From: a virus
IMG/VR virus record: IMGVR_UViG_3300030419_007641
Span: 86,992-150,991 of that record
Strand: one strand, 5' to 3'
DNA: 64,000 bases
In this document: positions 9,584 to 19,536 of the stretch, one piece after another
How the letters are laid out: each line of letters begins with the position of its first letter
Numbering within the stretch: the first letter of the stretch is position 1
Made by a program: the position numbers and the translations under genes
Notes under the pieces: model-generated
The model's input: the letters and a program-made list of their open reading frames with translations, nothing else
The model's database searches: none
Told to the model about the DNA's origin: nothing

Positions 9584-9802
9584 ATGAAGGCAAGTTCTAG
9601 TTGGAGAGGCAGCTCTTTATGCGAAGAGTTCTCTGACTATGTGCTCACTGATGACGATAACAATAATAGTATTTTGGTATGTATACCAATAAAACATTTT
9701 GGCACAGTATACAGAGAATTAACAAAACTTGGATATAAAATGGTTTTTAAGACAAAAATAAAGACAAGTAATTCTCTAACTTGTACTTTTATAAAGATTT
9801 GA
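9584..9802 (+). CDS. Small hypothetical protein (72 aa)
   Basis: Not recognised. Ser-rich N-terminus, an acidic Asp/Asn stretch near residues 22-28, then a mixed alpha/beta C-terminus with a basic segment. It is preceded by a late-type box at 9571-9578 and followed by the lectin-like protein gene, so it probably belongs to the late structural block. Confidence 0.5.
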   Translation: MKASSSWRGSSLCEEFSDYVLTDDDNNNSILVCIPIKHFGTVYRELTKLGYKMVFKTKIKTSNSLTCTFIKI

Positions 9803-9806
9803 GGAA

Positions 9807-9813
9807 TTAAATA
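9807..9813 (+). promoter_or_regulatory. Possible late promoter box TTAAATA
   Basis: Lies 6 bases before the ATG at 9820, the same spacing as other late boxes in the window. Confidence 0.35.
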
Positions 9814-9819
9814 TAAGTA

Positions 9820-10719
9820 ATGGCTGTTTTTGATTTACCTGAAATTAATTTACCGGGATACGCACGTTTTTATAATTTTGCTGATACTACAAAGAAGTTT
9901 AATTCTAATTACGATATTGTATGGTCTTTTCAGTATAAAATTCCTAGTACAAGCTTTGATGCTCCTAATACTACTTCTAAAAACTACCAAGCAGGGTTTA
10001 CCACATTTTTAACTACCTTAACATCCCCTACTTCTTCTTTACCCGGGCAATATTTAGGAGATTCAGACCCCTCTGTATTATCTGGTACACCACTGCATAC
10101 AGAAGGCGGGGATGTTGTATTTACAGAAGGTTCTGATGCAATACTAGTAAATTCTACAGCTGTTAGTGGTCAATTACTTAAAATTGCTTTTGATACAACA
10201 GGGCTTTATGCAGTATCTGGAAGAAGCAATAGACCGGGAGTTTCATTACATAATGTGCACCGCGAAGCTTTTATAATCAGAGATTACCAGGACAGGGTAC
10301 TTTGTAACGTTCCACTATCTACATGTGGTACCACCTTTAGTGCTATATCTTCTGAGGAATTTAGAACCCTAAGGTTTAGATATGTAAATCTTGGGCGGAA
10401 ACTTCATATAGATTTCAGAGATAGTAATACTACTTCCTATACCAAACTAACAACTTTTGACCTAGGGTACCGAGTAGCAAACTTTGATAATTTAGATAAT
10501 GTGTTCTGTGGATTTTCATATTGCACACCCATATCCTCTTCTCGTGGAACTAACAGCTCTGCAGCAAGCGCCAATGCATTTTTCCTCAAAGAGTTTACTG
10601 CAGAGGGCTTTATCGGGGGTACTGTTACTACCCAAACTATCACTAGCGAAGCCCTTTCTTCAAATCCCAATAATAACGTCACTACTGTTACTAATGTAAG
10701 CGCTATACCTATTACATAA
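9820..10719 (+). CDS. Lectin-like virion protein
   Basis: A 299-residue, beta-rich protein. The order of segments resembles legume/L-type lectin (concanavalin-like) jelly rolls: IVWSFQYK near the N-terminus, a GFTTFLTT strand, a KIAFDTTGLYAV strand in the middle, RTLRFRYVN and KLHIDF strands, then NVFCGFSYCTP and FFLKEFTAEG. The last 30 residues are a Thr/Asn-rich tail. It may bind carbohydrate on the virion or the host surface. The fold is my inference from sequence pattern; no calcium site could be verified. Confidence 0.5.
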   Translation: MAVFDLPEINLPGYARFYNFADTTKKFNSNYDIVWSFQYKIPSTSFDAPNTTSKNYQAGFTTFLTTLTSPTSSLPGQYLGDSDPSVLSGTPLHTEGGDVVFTEGSDAILVNSTAVSGQLLKIAFDTTGLYAVSGRSNRPGVSLHNVHREAFIIRDYQDRVLCNVPLSTCGTTFSAISSEEFRTLRFRYVNLGRKLHIDFRDSNTTSYTKLTTFDLGYRVANFDNLDNVFCGFSYCTPISSSRGTNSSAASANAFFLKEFTAEGFIGGTVTTQTITSEALSSNPNNNVTTVTNVSAIPIT

Positions 10720-10720
10720 A

Positions 10721-11572
10721 ATGAGTTTAGGAATAAAATATACTTCCTATTGCAGGTTAAATATTATTACACTATTAAGTGCTGATAGTGGCGGACCAAT
10801 ATATGATATATATGACAGAAAAACTGGCAGAAAATTAGACACTGTCGTACTACCGCCTAATGATAACGTATTTCCTGTATCTATATATAAAGTAAGTAGG
10901 TATAGAGAAAGTAAAGAAAGCCCGGAATCTATAGGGCTTATTGTACAGAGTAACGGAGTAACTCAAGAAATAGTAACTCAGTGTGAGCCTATTCCTGATA
11001 TTCCACGGGCTCGAGCAATTAAAGATAATCCGTTTAATATGGAAAAGATAGATCCGGTGGAATGGAGGGAATGGTTAGATAAACAGAATAAGCCTCCTGG
11101 CTGGGTTCTTAATGATGAGGGAATGATAAGAGAGGAAGTTATAAATGCTTTCTTAAATCAACGATCAGTAGGTAATGAGGAACTAAACCGGTATACAACA
11201 GGGCGTGAGCGTTGTTGCCCGCCAACCCCTGGAGCTCACAAAAGCGGTATGTGGTTTTACAAAAGTGGTATGTCTAATTATTTAACTCCATTTAATGGTG
11301 AACCGCAAAATGGAATGGTATTTTGGCGATTTGTTGAGGACATGGCCGGTGAGGAGCCACCATGGCTTTGGCATGATCCTCAGCGTCTTCAACGAGATAA
11401 TATAGAGCGGCTCCTTAATGATCTGGGAGAAGATCCCGGAGAAAGACCCGATAATCCTGATGAGCAAATAGACTGGGGTCAAGAAATGATGAACATGTTA
11501 AATGATATAAATAAAGAACGAGAGGGTCAAGGGGAACCACCAATAGAAATTCCACGCGCGCAACAACCTTAA
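10721..11572 (+). CDS. Virion-block protein with Trp/Pro-rich C-terminal part
   Basis: The 283 residues fall in two parts. Residues 1-95 are ordinary beta-rich sequence (SADSGGPIYDIYDRKTGR...). From about residue 96 on, the protein becomes rich in Pro, Trp, Glu and Asn, with a CCPPTPG motif near residue 165 and an acidic helical end. That second part resembles in style the islands of the 1570-residue protein and the four proteins downstream. I cannot assign a function; co-location suggests one structure. The start lies one base after the previous stop. Confidence 0.5.
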   Translation: MSLGIKYTSYCRLNIITLLSADSGGPIYDIYDRKTGRKLDTVVLPPNDNVFPVSIYKVSRYRESKESPESIGLIVQSNGVTQEIVTQCEPIPDIPRARAIKDNPFNMEKIDPVEWREWLDKQNKPPGWVLNDEGMIREEVINAFLNQRSVGNEELNRYTTGRERCCPPTPGAHKSGMWFYKSGMSNYLTPFNGEPQNGMVFWRFVEDMAGEEPPWLWHDPQRLQRDNIERLLNDLGEDPGERPDNPDEQIDWGQEMMNMLNDINKEREGQGEPPIEIPRAQQP

Positions 11573-11612
11573 ATGATTTTATTGAAATGATATATGTATC
11601 GATAACAAAGGC

Positions 11613-11618
11613 AGGGGG
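11613..11618 (+). promoter_or_regulatory. Shine-Dalgarno site AGGGGG
   Basis: A purine-rich ribosome-binding site 5 bases before the ATG at 11624. It is notable because most late genes here have no such site. Confidence 0.5.
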
Positions 11619-11623
11619 ATGTA

Positions 11624-14542
11624 ATGGCATATAATGCATTATATCTAGCTGGTATGGGCTGGAATAGCCCAAATTTAATAGGAAATCCAGGTGCCATGGA
11701 ACCTGATTTCTACCAGAAGTCCGTAAATGAATCTATGTTTGGGTTCTACGGTTATTGGTGGCCATTGTTTTTAGACTACAATGAAGCAGTCGCAGCTGAT
11801 GACCCAAGTGTTCGTCAGACTGTTAGAAAGGAAGCAGTAGCGCTAGTATTCCGTGAATATAGCTATTCGAAGGGTCGACCAGGATTAAATGGCGAGACAT
11901 CGGGACTAGTAAAGTTTTATATGCCCCTAGACAAGGCAATAGAGCATCTTTTATCACCGGCTAGTGAAACACATAGATTTTGCTCTACTATAGGATGGAT
12001 GGGGAATGACATGTTTGGTTGTGTTGCTCCAGGTGATGATAACTGGCCGGACGCGTGTAACGGACAACCAATTATTCCAGAAAATGCACATTCGTACCCA
12101 TGTTCACATATGTTCTTTAAGCCAGATGGAAATCCATGGACGCGACCATTGGTTCAAATGCTTGACTACGTGCCCCCTATACCAGGAATCGATCCGCATT
12201 ACCCGGAGGGATTTGGCCAGACATTAATCCCAGAAATTGTCGACAGCACCGGTGGTAAATTTAGACCTCAATTTAGAATAGGTGAAGATCCTGGAAAATT
12301 GCCGCCTGTTCCCATAAGAGGATTCGCTGGACCCGGAGGATTGAAGGGGCATTTGTACGACCCAAATTATAATTATACATTTTTAAAACAAGATACGCAA
12401 TTTGCACGACGATGGCCAGTAGGGCTAGCGGGTAATCCAAAGCCAGGTGCCGGTGAAATATATAATGGCATTATAGAAAGTGATGATGAAACAGAGGAAG
12501 TATCCTTTTTAGGGTGGGGAAATAATGTATTGGGAAATCCGTGGTCAAATCTTCCATACCCCGGACCATGGCATTTTCTTGAACAGGAATTAAACTTTGA
12601 GCATCCGGATATAACTCGAGCGGACTGGCCGATAGGTCCTGTAGATGATAAGCTTTTTGCTATAGCTCAAAAGGTAAATCTGTGGGGCGATGGCGGGATT
12701 ACATCGGTGCTACAATATAATTATGCGGAGTGGTTAGCAGAAAGAATGTTTCAATTTATGGGGAGGCCTTTCTGGTCAGTGCCGGCACCAAACGTGGAAG
12801 ATGACCCGGGGCCCCCTCTCCCTCAGGAGTTAAGAGAACAGGCTATGAGCTTTATAAAGACAGTTCCTGTTGCGGACTATATTATAGAAGGTGATACAAT
12901 ATATGACTGGATGCAATGGGCTTCTGCGATGGCTGGTGGTTGGCCGGAGATTGGTGAACGACACCGCAGGAACAGGATTGGATTACGGGCTCATTTGGAA
13001 CGAGGTGATATTGGTCCAGATACAGTTGTTCAATGGCGTGGCAAATTATGGAGGCCCGCTGGTGATGATGAAGAGACTCGCATGGATAGTGTAAGGTGGA
13101 TTACATCCCCCCCTACAGACGTTGCTCCTGGTGTATTCGCCGGGAGTAGGCAGTTGCAAATTCATGAAGAATCTAAAGACCCGGCATTGGATATGTGGAC
13201 AACGCCTCTTCATATCGGTCGAGTGGACACCGGGGTCGGGTGGGAGACATACAAGAGATGGCGACGTTTAATACCACCCCCTGAAGTGAATAGGGAGACG
13301 TCTGAGTGGAGTAGTCGGGACATGGAACGCGGCCAGAAGGTCGGGTTTGGTCATAGTTCTATAGATTATGGAGTATTATTAGCCAGTGATCTTAAGCCAT
13401 GTCGGCCGGCCGAGTGTGAAGTCTGGTTAAAGGAGCCTATATTACATCTTTGGAATGACGGTTATGTGGGATTCGAAGGGTATAATGGTCAGATTTTTGA
13501 CGGGTATATACGCCAAGATGATATTGATCGTATTGGCGGCCCGATTCCCGAAGAATATAGAATGGTAATTAAACCAGGAAGGACAAACCGGGAATTTGTG
13601 CGGAGTAATGATCGCTGGACGTTAGATAATCAGATAAATTATGCTAATTTTCTAGAAAATCAAAATCCTGGAATATTCTTCGAAAAATTTGGTAGGCTTC
13701 CAGTATGGGAAGAGATACCTATACCTCGAGAGTCTCATTATCGCGAGTACATTAAACACTGGCCAGAAATTCCTCTTGAAGTAGTAGATGAAAATGACCC
13801 TGAAGAGCAGTGGAAAATAGATCAAATGCAAAGGTCAAAGAGGCAAATAGTTATTCCCCCGCTGTTCACAAAGTATGGTGAAATGACGGCTCCTTGGACA
13901 AACCCCGGACCGTTAAACGGGATGCGTACGACTAAGCGATCTTGGACTTATTATACTCAAACACCAAACGGTAATACTGAAGCGTTTGATCAATTATTAC
14001 TTTTAAACTGGGGCAAATCTATTAGACCTGAACTACCACCCGGTCCGACAAATGGATATGAATGGAATTATTTAGAACCTGGTGGTAATGTAGCGGGAAT
14101 ACGTTGGGGTAAACCCCGACTACGGGAAATTGTCGCGACTTCCTTCACACAAAATGAACAAGGTGCACCTGCAGGCGCCTCTGGAAATGCGCGTAATTTT
14201 CCGCCATGGGAAGGAACGCCGGTATGGTATTTAGCGTTAACAAACTATTCTCAAGATTGGAGTGTGCTGTTTCCGCCAGATAAGCCATGGGTAGCAAATC
14301 CACCACTATGGCTTATGCCAGCTCCTCCATCATATGCTAATGAGCTCATGTCTGAGCAGTGGCCTGATCCTATAATATTCGGGGGACCGGGCGCGATCGG
14401 CCCTGGCGACCTGGATGCTATTAGAGGTATCCCGGGAGCAACTGCTAGTCAAGAATTTTTAGCGTTGTTACAACAAAACACAAGATTTTTAGCTCGCCAG
14501 GTTGGTTTCCGCGGCCTGCGAGGTGTATTTTCGCCTGATTAG
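11624..14542 (+). CDS. Trp/Pro-rich virion-block protein, paralogue A (972 aa)
   Basis: No known domain is recognised. The N-terminus carries a signature shared with the next two large genes: YNALYLAG, then YWWPLFLDYNEA near residues 44-55, FREYSYS and a VKFYMPLDKAIEHL segment. A central module follows (TIYDWMQWASAMAGGWPEIGERHRR..., VVQWRGK). The C-terminus (TPVWYLALTNYS, NPPLWLMPAPPSYA, SQEFLALLQQNTRFLARQVG) is shared almost exactly with paralogue B. The middle is very rich in Trp, Pro and Gly. GC content is visibly higher than in neighbouring genes, and a clear Shine-Dalgarno site precedes it. It is probably a virion surface or whisker-like component. Confidence 0.65.
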   Translation: MAYNALYLAGMGWNSPNLIGNPGAMEPDFYQKSVNESMFGFYGYWWPLFLDYNEAVAADDPSVRQTVRKEAVALVFREYSYSKGRPGLNGETSGLVKFYMPLDKAIEHLLSPASETHRFCSTIGWMGNDMFGCVAPGDDNWPDACNGQPIIPENAHSYPCSHMFFKPDGNPWTRPLVQMLDYVPPIPGIDPHYPEGFGQTLIPEIVDSTGGKFRPQFRIGEDPGKLPPVPIRGFAGPGGLKGHLYDPNYNYTFLKQDTQFARRWPVGLAGNPKPGAGEIYNGIIESDDETEEVSFLGWGNNVLGNPWSNLPYPGPWHFLEQELNFEHPDITRADWPIGPVDDKLFAIAQKVNLWGDGGITSVLQYNYAEWLAERMFQFMGRPFWSVPAPNVEDDPGPPLPQELREQAMSFIKTVPVADYIIEGDTIYDWMQWASAMAGGWPEIGERHRRNRIGLRAHLERGDIGPDTVVQWRGKLWRPAGDDEETRMDSVRWITSPPTDVAPGVFAGSRQLQIHEESKDPALDMWTTPLHIGRVDTGVGWETYKRWRRLIPPPEVNRETSEWSSRDMERGQKVGFGHSSIDYGVLLASDLKPCRPAECEVWLKEPILHLWNDGYVGFEGYNGQIFDGYIRQDDIDRIGGPIPEEYRMVIKPGRTNREFVRSNDRWTLDNQINYANFLENQNPGIFFEKFGRLPVWEEIPIPRESHYREYIKHWPEIPLEVVDENDPEEQWKIDQMQRSKRQIVIPPLFTKYGEMTAPWTNPGPLNGMRTTKRSWTYYTQTPNGNTEAFDQLLLLNWGKSIRPELPPGPTNGYEWNYLEPGGNVAGIRWGKPRLREIVATSFTQNEQGAPAGASGNARNFPPWEGTPVWYLALTNYSQDWSVLFPPDKPWVANPPLWLMPAPPSYANELMSEQWPDPIIFGGPGAIGPGDLDAIRGIPGATASQEFLALLQQNTRFLARQVGFRGLRGVFSPD

Positions 14543-14597
14543 AATATTAACCTTATAATTATTTTATGAAAACGATACATACAGCAATAACAAAGAT

Positions 14598-14603
14598 CGG
14601 AGG
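14598..14603 (+). promoter_or_regulatory. Shine-Dalgarno site CGGAGG
   Basis: Lies 5 bases before the ATG at 14609. The same arrangement precedes paralogue A. Confidence 0.55.
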
Positions 14604-14608
14604 CAATA

Positions 14609-17383
14609 ATGGCATATAATGCATTATATCTAGCTGGTACCTGTTGGAATAATCCTCTATCTCCTCCAGAACAATTTCAAGCCCCTGGTGTACCAATTAG
14701 GACAAGATTTTTCGACCAATGGCAAGATAGAGTAAATTTTGCCTCATATGGATTTGTGGGGTATTGGTGGCCATTGTTTTTAGACTACAATGAAGCAAAA
14801 GAAGCTGATGATCCTAGTGTACGTAATACTACTACCAAAGAAGCGTTAACGCTAATGTTTCGAGAATTTAGCTATACGGAGGATCGACCCGGGTTAAATG
14901 GTGAGACATCGGGACTAGTAAAATTTTATATGCCCCTAGACAAGGCAATAAAGCATCTTTTAACAGATTGTCGGTATATGTGGTCAGTTACTGATGCTTC
15001 TGGGAACCAGAGAATACCTTTTGAAGGCGATGGCGATGAGAACGAGGAAGAAATAGTCCCAGGCATACGGGTATACCGTAGGCAATTTTTTAATGATAAA
15101 GGGGAGCCATACTTACGGCCGGCTTATCCTATGCTTAAAAACGTACCACCTCTACCGGGGTTAAACTCTAGGTATGGAACGCGGCACAGTGCCGCGCCCC
15201 GATCACAGTGGGCTAGCCCAATACTTGATGCTACTGGTGCCGTGCTCCGACCGGGATTCTCTGTTGAGTCCCAGTCATGGGCCAGAGATGCTGGGTTGTT
15301 GGATGATGATCCTAAATATGATTATACATATCTTGTACCAAATACACAATTTGCGCGGTTATGGCCAAAGGAATTGGATGGATTTACCTCACGTGTTCCG
15401 CGACATAAATTATACCTAGGTATAACAGTCGATCAACCTGATCACCTAGAACCTAGCTTTATAGGGTACGGAAACAATGTAGTAGGTAACATATGGGGCG
15501 ATCAAATAAAAGTAGAATGGCGGTTTTTAGACTTAGTTCCTCCGGTCGAGTTTGATTTAAATGAACTTCAAAGATTAGCGACACTACATAATTTGTGGGT
15601 AGCCAACCTGGACATGGATATTCCTGGACCACCTATCCAGGAAAATTGGGCAGACGCGTGGGTAAACGATATGTTCTGGCGGATAGGTGATGTACGGGAT
15701 AATTTCTGGGAATTCATCGATGATCAGTGGGTGCTTGTGAAGGGCGGACCAGAGCCTCTACCACAAGAATACCGACAAACAAGTATAGCAAGGTTTAAGG
15801 AATGCCCAGTTCCAGACTATGTAATAGAAGGTAATACAATCTATGACTGGATGCAATGGGCTTCTGCAATGGCTGGTGGTTGGCCGGAGATTGGTGAACG
15901 ACACCGCAGGGACAGGATTGGATTACGCGCTCATTTGGAACAAGGTGATATTGGTCCAGATACAGTTGTTCAATGGCGGGGAAAAAACTGGAGAGTTGCT
16001 GGTAATGATGAAGAAACACGCATGGATAATGTAAGATGGATTACAGCTCCACCTACAGACGTTGCTCCAAGCGTATGGGAGACCTGGCGTAATCGTGGTC
16101 CGTGGAGGCATCATCCATGTGCACTGGCATCTGGGGTAGGGTGGGAAACATTAAAACGGTGGAGACGTTTAATTCCCCCACCAGCTGATGGAAATGAGGG
16201 AGTTTCCGGTGCTGATTTTGGATATAATACTATAGATTATGGAATACTTTTAGCTGATAACCCTCCTTTGGTACCTGGGTATCCATGGTTCGGGCAAAAT
16301 ACTGAGCTCAAACCCATAAACCCGGGCTGGGAGGGAATCCATGGATTCCCTGAGCGCCTAGGTGGTCCTATTCCTGACGCAATTAAGGATCCGCATGGTG
16401 ACGGTGATCGTGGAGGTCTCGACTGGGGCTGGGATCAGTCTCCCGAAGACCTTGAGGCTGCTGACAATGCTCCATGGTGGCGTAAAGTAAATGATTATAA
16501 AAATTTTATAAATGAACAAAATCCGGAAATATTTTTTGAAAAATTTGGTAGGCAACCTGTATGGGAAGAAGTTTGTGCGCCTCTGATCGAATCTCCAATA
16601 TTAAATCCTGTTCGTGTTACAAATAAATGGCCTGAGGATCCCTTGAGAGTATTTAATGAAAATGACCCTAATGAGCAGTGGAAAATAGATCAGACGCGTA
16701 GGGCGAAGGGACAAATAATTATTCCACCTCTATTTGACCGGACATATCCAAGGGCCGGACCGTGGCAGGGTGATAATTCGCCACGTTTACTATTACGAAA
16801 GTGGAAGAAATGGGCCGAGGGCCTCCAGCTGGAGGATGGAGAATGGCAAAAAAAAGTTATCGAATATACATTCGATGTATGCATAAACTTCAATAAATCT
16901 ATTAGGCCGGGATTGGCGCCCGGGCCAACTGACGGAATGGACTGGGATTACCGCGATGTAAGGGGCAACGTAGCAGGAATACACTGGGGTAAGCCTCAAT
17001 TACGGGAAATTGTCGCGACTTCCTACACACAAAATGTACAAGGTGAACGTGTTGCAAATACACAGTCAGCAATCTATTACTCACCGTGGGAAGGAACGCC
17101 AGTATGGTATTTAGCGTTAACAAACTATTCTGAGATATGGGCACCTCCGTTTCCGATAAATCAGCCATGGGTAGCAAATCCACCACTATGGCTTATGCCG
17201 GCTCCTCCATCATATGCTATAGAGCTTTTAAGTGAACAGGATGATAATGATATGATCATGGGCGTTGGAGTTCCCGGGGCAATTGCTAGTCAAGAATTTT
17301 TAGCGTTGTTACAACAAAACACAAGGTTTTTAGCGCGCCAGGTTGGCTTCCGCGGCCTGCGAGGTGTATTTTCACCTGATTAG
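14609..17383 (+). CDS. Trp/Pro-rich virion-block protein, paralogue B (924 aa)
   Basis: Tandem paralogue of the gene at 11624. The same N-terminal signature (YNALYLAG, YWWPLFLDYNEA), central WMQWASAMAGGWPEIGERHRR module and C-terminal FLALLQQNTRFLARQVGF segment are nearly identical. The stretches between them (about residues 115-400 and 480-650) differ strongly in sequence and length. This mosaic of fixed and variable parts resembles exchangeable surface loops. No enzymatic motif is seen. It has a good Shine-Dalgarno site, unlike most neighbours. Confidence 0.65.
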   Translation: MAYNALYLAGTCWNNPLSPPEQFQAPGVPIRTRFFDQWQDRVNFASYGFVGYWWPLFLDYNEAKEADDPSVRNTTTKEALTLMFREFSYTEDRPGLNGETSGLVKFYMPLDKAIKHLLTDCRYMWSVTDASGNQRIPFEGDGDENEEEIVPGIRVYRRQFFNDKGEPYLRPAYPMLKNVPPLPGLNSRYGTRHSAAPRSQWASPILDATGAVLRPGFSVESQSWARDAGLLDDDPKYDYTYLVPNTQFARLWPKELDGFTSRVPRHKLYLGITVDQPDHLEPSFIGYGNNVVGNIWGDQIKVEWRFLDLVPPVEFDLNELQRLATLHNLWVANLDMDIPGPPIQENWADAWVNDMFWRIGDVRDNFWEFIDDQWVLVKGGPEPLPQEYRQTSIARFKECPVPDYVIEGNTIYDWMQWASAMAGGWPEIGERHRRDRIGLRAHLEQGDIGPDTVVQWRGKNWRVAGNDEETRMDNVRWITAPPTDVAPSVWETWRNRGPWRHHPCALASGVGWETLKRWRRLIPPPADGNEGVSGADFGYNTIDYGILLADNPPLVPGYPWFGQNTELKPINPGWEGIHGFPERLGGPIPDAIKDPHGDGDRGGLDWGWDQSPEDLEAADNAPWWRKVNDYKNFINEQNPEIFFEKFGRQPVWEEVCAPLIESPILNPVRVTNKWPEDPLRVFNENDPNEQWKIDQTRRAKGQIIIPPLFDRTYPRAGPWQGDNSPRLLLRKWKKWAEGLQLEDGEWQKKVIEYTFDVCINFNKSIRPGLAPGPTDGMDWDYRDVRGNVAGIHWGKPQLREIVATSYTQNVQGERVANTQSAIYYSPWEGTPVWYLALTNYSEIWAPPFPINQPWVANPPLWLMPAPPSYAIELLSEQDDNDMIMGVGVPGAIASQEFLALLQQNTRFLARQVGFRGLRGVFSPD

Positions 17384-17419
17384 AATATTAATCTTATAAT
17401 TGATATATATAGAACATTA

Positions 17420-17426
17420 TTAAATA
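17420..17426 (+). promoter_or_regulatory. Possible late promoter box TTAAATA
   Basis: Late-type box 11 bases before the ATG at 17438; the spacing is longer than at most other sites. Confidence 0.25.
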
Positions 17427-17437
17427 ATTAAAACATA

Positions 17438-19525
17438 ATGGACTTTAACGCACTTTATATTTACGGTACTAATGATACTAGATGGGGATTCCAATTGTTA
17501 GGTCAAGCTGGTGCACCACGAGAAGATGTTTTTAATAAATGGGGATTTTGGTGGCCGTTATTCTTATCCGAAGAAGAAGCTAACGCGGTTGATCCTGATA
17601 ATGAATCAATAGCTTTTACGTATAGAGAATACGTATATTCTGATTATGCAGAAACAATAGGACTTGGCACAGCAGGTGAAAGTGTACCATTTTATATGCC
17701 AGCGTATGCGTTTGCAGAGCCTAACAGTGAGTTGTTTAATTATATGTTAGATAATGTACCGCCTATACCTGGTGGATACGCTGGACATACACCAATTGGA
17801 GCTGCAAATTATGATCCACGTAATGCTGTGCCTGGTCAAAATTATAAATGGCTTCCTCAAATGACCAATGAATATGATATGGGATGGCCAGATGGGTTTG
17901 GATTTATAAATACCGGAAGAAGCAATGTAGTCAACCGCGCCGACTGGATTTTAGAGTTTGGCGGTGGGGATCCAAATGCAGAACCTCCACAATGGGCACA
18001 AGACCTGCCTCCAGATGATCCACTACATGTACCTGCTGGGGTTGGTCTAGGAGCGTTGGCGCAGGAACAACCACCCGGGGTAAGAAAGGGCAAAACCTTT
18101 AAACTTCAAATGGATGAACCTGTCCCTAGCTTTGTTGCTCCTATTATAGACGGTCATATGTTGGGATTTGGAATTGGCGCGCCGCCATTGGGTCTAAATC
18201 CGTTTAGAACTATCCGGGAAGCGCGTTGGTTTTTTGCCTTGCAGGCAATATGGATGGGTCACATTCGACCTGGAGGAACCTTTGATGAGCAGATAGCGCG
18301 CAGACCGCGTTGGAATCAACGTCATTGCAGGATTAACCCTTCTGTAGGTGATTCCCGGGTTGGCTGCTGGGTAGGCCCGCTTCCGGATGAAGGAAATTTT
18401 ATACGCCCAATATTGCGAATTCGCGATCCGAATGGCGTTATAATATCCAGTGAAGATATGTTTCCTGAAGGAATAGGACCAAATCATGAACTTCGGCTTA
18501 ATTTTCCAGAATATCTGGGCATGAATGCATCATCAGTAGAAGAAGTTGAGGCTAATATTGACCGGCAGCTATCACCACCAAGATTTGCTCGTTATTGGGC
18601 AGAAGATATTGAGGATGCGCATCAACAAGCTGTAGAAAGAGAAAGAATAGTGAGCTCTTTAAATAGCGTGGTAATACCTAATTACGTAATTGGCGAAGGG
18701 TATACCCGTGAAGGTTTTGATCCACGTGTATGGCCAGGGGGCAAAGCGTATGGTAGCTGGTCAACATACCAACAATGGGTGCTTACTATGGCAGATTCAG
18801 CCTGGGATGGCCCACGACCGCCTAATATTCCAGATATTGATTATGATACGGTAATTAAGTGGGAATCCCCATATTCTGGATCCAAATCCCGATTACCAAC
18901 TACAGAAGAGGTAGAAGCCGAAAAAAATGAATTAGTATACGCTGGTGTAAACTCTGCTGACGCAGAATTACAAGCACATAGTTGGCGATTTTTCCCGAAA
19001 AAACCTCAATGTTTTAGACTTAGAGGGGCAACTCTGGGACCAGAAAGCGGAGAGATAATGTTAGATCAAAGCTTAAATGCAATTAAAACAGCTGAATTTA
19101 CTGCTGCGTGGTGGACCGTGCCACCGGGATACGGTATTGATTTTAAAAAGGGCCACGGTAATTGGGTGTGGGACCCTAATTTACCTTTCCCGGGAATTTG
19201 TAGAATGGGTGTGGATCCGATATGTAATGCAGGTTGGAAACCGGGATTTGGAATGGGGCCATGGCAACCATGGGAAGAAGCAGGAGAAGCTGCACCTACT
19301 GGGTGGCCAGTAACACCTCTTAGAGGTAATTTTGATAATGTTAAATTTACTAAAGGCCAACCACAATATATATGGGCTCCGGGTAGAAATTGGGCTTTTG
19401 AATTTAATGTCCCATTTGATGAATTAGGTATGATGGTAGGTGAAAACGTAACACAAACAGTGCTTTTAGGTGAGGGTGAAACTAACCCCGGGTTGGACTT
19501 CCCGTCTCGCTTGGGACAAATTTAA
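17438..19525 (+). CDS. Trp/Pro-rich virion-block protein, diverged paralogue C (695 aa)
   Basis: The N-terminus (FNALYIYG, FWWPLFLSEEEANA, FTYREYVYSD, VPFYMPAYAFAE) aligns by eye with the first 100 residues of paralogues A and B. A later part (PNYVIGEGYTREGFD..., STYQQWVLTMAD, DTVIKWES) corresponds to their central module. The remainder is distinct but equally rich in Trp, Pro and Gly (FGMGPWQPWEE, YIWAPGRNWAFEF). It is therefore a third, older family member. The function is unknown and location implies a structural role. Confidence 0.6.
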   Translation: MDFNALYIYGTNDTRWGFQLLGQAGAPREDVFNKWGFWWPLFLSEEEANAVDPDNESIAFTYREYVYSDYAETIGLGTAGESVPFYMPAYAFAEPNSELFNYMLDNVPPIPGGYAGHTPIGAANYDPRNAVPGQNYKWLPQMTNEYDMGWPDGFGFINTGRSNVVNRADWILEFGGGDPNAEPPQWAQDLPPDDPLHVPAGVGLGALAQEQPPGVRKGKTFKLQMDEPVPSFVAPIIDGHMLGFGIGAPPLGLNPFRTIREARWFFALQAIWMGHIRPGGTFDEQIARRPRWNQRHCRINPSVGDSRVGCWVGPLPDEGNFIRPILRIRDPNGVIISSEDMFPEGIGPNHELRLNFPEYLGMNASSVEEVEANIDRQLSPPRFARYWAEDIEDAHQQAVERERIVSSLNSVVIPNYVIGEGYTREGFDPRVWPGGKAYGSWSTYQQWVLTMADSAWDGPRPPNIPDIDYDTVIKWESPYSGSKSRLPTTEEVEAEKNELVYAGVNSADAELQAHSWRFFPKKPQCFRLRGATLGPESGEIMLDQSLNAIKTAEFTAAWWTVPPGYGIDFKKGHGNWVWDPNLPFPGICRMGVDPICNAGWKPGFGMGPWQPWEEAGEAAPTGWPVTPLRGNFDNVKFTKGQPQYIWAPGRNWAFEFNVPFDELGMMVGENVTQTVLLGEGETNPGLDFPSRLGQI

Positions 19526-19536
19526 TTAAAAATAAT

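Larger units (their letters stand above)
11624..17383 (+). repeat. Tandem duplication of a large Trp/Pro-rich gene
   Basis: The unit 11624-14542 is repeated at 14609-17383. It includes the leader, the Shine-Dalgarno region and the bases after the stop (TAGAATATTAA...TTATAAT). Near-identical blocks include the first 30 bases of each gene, about 12889-13127 against 15829-16067, and the last 90 bases. The offset between copies changes from 2985 to 2940 to 2841, which shows insertions and deletions between conserved blocks. The segments between blocks are strongly diverged. Confidence 0.85.
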
